Shown here piece by piece: positions 5,791 to 6,427 of a DNA stretch of 6,427 nucleotides. The notes beneath the pieces were generated by a model, which made no database searches, was not told the DNA's origin, and worked only from the letters and a program-made list of their open reading frames with translations. Numbering within the stretch: position 1 is the first letter of the stretch; every line of letters begins with the position of its first letter. The position numbers and the translations under genes are program-made. The DNA comes from an uncultured beta proteobacterium (lineage in GTDB: Bacteria > Pseudomonadota > Gammaproteobacteria > Burkholderiales > Burkholderiaceae): positions 1 to 6,427 of the forward strand of contig CAIMXN010000224.1 in NCBI GenBank assembly GCA_903845455.1, in the 5' to 3' direction.

Positions 5791-6427
5791 ATGACCCAAA
5801 GCATGCTTTCAGATTCTGGCCAATCGAAGATTGCCCCTTGGCTTGCACCACTTTGGGAGAGTCTTGATCTCAAAACATTTCCTAACGCTATCCTCTTACA
5901 TGGACAGTCTGGTATTGGTAAGTTTGAATTTTCTATTCAACTAGCCAAAGCTTTGCTCTGCGAGAGTTCAGCTGGAGCCCAATCAAAACCTTGTGATCAT
6001 TGTGAAGCCTGCCACTGGTTTGATTCTGGCAATCATCCTGATTTCATTGCTCTTGTTCCAGAAACCCATCGCAAGCTTTTGCCTCTGGGTGTTTTTGATG
6101 GTGAAGGTGATGCGCCTAAGAAAGGCAGAGCATCACAAGACGATGCCGATGGAGAGCCCAGCGAAAAGAAGGAAAAGAAAAATATTACGATTGAGGAAAC
6201 GCGCAGCGCGATTGAGGGTCTCTCAATTGGCACCCATCGTGGCGGTAATCGCGTGATCTTGATTTACCCTTTAGAAATGTTACGTTCAGACTCCGCAAAT
6301 ACCTTATTAAAGTCTTTAGAAGAACCTCCTGAAAGTACTATCTTCATTTTGCTGGCTGACCGCCTTGATCGTGTCTTGCCCACCATTCGCTCGCGTTGTC
6401 GTTTACTAAGCGCCCCAAGACCGGATA
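5791..6427 (+). CDS. holB: DNA polymerase III subunit delta' HolB, N-terminal 212 residues (runs off the right edge)
   Basis: HolB is the delta' subunit of the clamp loader that places the beta clamp on DNA. The reading frame opens at the ATG directly after the tmk stop (TAAATG), which suggests translational coupling, and stays open to the window end. Visible features are a P-loop-like turn GQSGIGK (38-44), a four-Cys zinc module (C57, C68, C71, C74), NHPDF (81-85), the SANTLLKSLEEPPEST block (168-183) typical of clamp-loader AAA+ subunits, and the SRC motif (201-203) that carries the arginine finger. Between about residues 93 and 130 is an insertion absent from E. coli delta', very rich in Lys, Asp and Glu. 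The C-terminal collar domain is outside the window. No Shine-Dalgarno sequence lies within 15 bases of the start; the GGGAGGT at 5756-5762 is about 28 bases away. Confidence 0.95.
   Translation, partial: MTQSMLSDSGQSKIAPWLAPLWESLDLKTFPNAILLHGQSGIGKFEFSIQLAKALLCESSAGAQSKPCDHCEACHWFDSGNHPDFIALVPETHRKLLPLGVFDGEGDAPKKGRASQDDADGEPSEKKEKKNITIEETRSAIEGLSIGTHRGGNRVILIYPLEMLRSDSANTLLKSLEEPPESTIFILLADRLDRVLPTIRSRCRLLSAPRPD

Noticed and set aside
6196..6213. CGCGCAGCGCG-like near-palindrome in holB, considered as a regulatory or recombination site
   Set aside because: It is encoded by ordinary Thr-Arg-Ser-Ala codons in the conserved helix after the insertion and has no partner copy in the window.
5993..6256. 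Open frame of 87 codons within holB that looks like a membrane segment followed by a basic tail
   Set aside because: The apparent hydrophobic run comes from reading holB in the wrong frame, and the correct holB frame is fully open through this stretch with conserved motifs on both sides.
1..6427. Hidden defence system, mobile element, CRISPR array or RNA gene
   Set aside because: Coding density is near complete, every gene belongs to a known conserved family, no gap exceeds 60 bases, and no direct-repeat series, transposase, integrase or tRNA-like fold was seen on reading both strands.

Overview
The window looks like ordinary core chromosome of a betaproteobacterium of the Burkholderiaceae, most likely Polynucleobacter or a close freshwater relative. 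The evidence is the gene order (selO-msrB, a divergent hotdog thioesterase, an NRDE protein, ygfZ, then mltG-tmk-holB), the clearly betaproteobacterial protein sequences, and a GC content of roughly 45 % in sampled lines, which is low for Burkholderiaceae but usual for Polynucleobacter. The genus is an inference from recalled gene order and composition, not from a search.

Layout: bases 1-1609 are on the minus strand and hold the first 38 codons of msrB (methionine-R-sulfoxide reductase) preceded by selO (protein AMPylase), both linked to redox stress. A 57-base divergent gap follows. Bases 1667-2149 (plus) encode a PaaI-like hotdog thioesterase. It converges, with only 10 bases between stops, on a minus-strand pair: an NRDE/TANGO2-family protein (2160-3017), which lies downstream of ygfZ (3031-4026). 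Only 20 bases separate the ygfZ ATG from the start of mltG (4047-5129, plus). mltG, tmk (5152-5790) and holB (5791 to the window edge) form a tight plus-strand operon also known from E. coli; it joins peptidoglycan strand termination, dTTP synthesis and the replicative clamp loader.

No mobile element, CRISPR array, tRNA, rRNA or phage gene is visible, all gene products look intact, and no gap between genes exceeds 60 bases. I did not find an undescribed system. The most interesting material is at the starts of genes: none of the eight has a recognisable Shine-Dalgarno sequence. The ygfZ/mltG gap contains a symmetric TATCATA that can serve as the -10 element on both strands, six bases from the mltG ATG on one side and from a possible ygfZ GTG on the other, which suggests back-to-back, essentially leaderless transcription. 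The thioesterase start has the same spacing.
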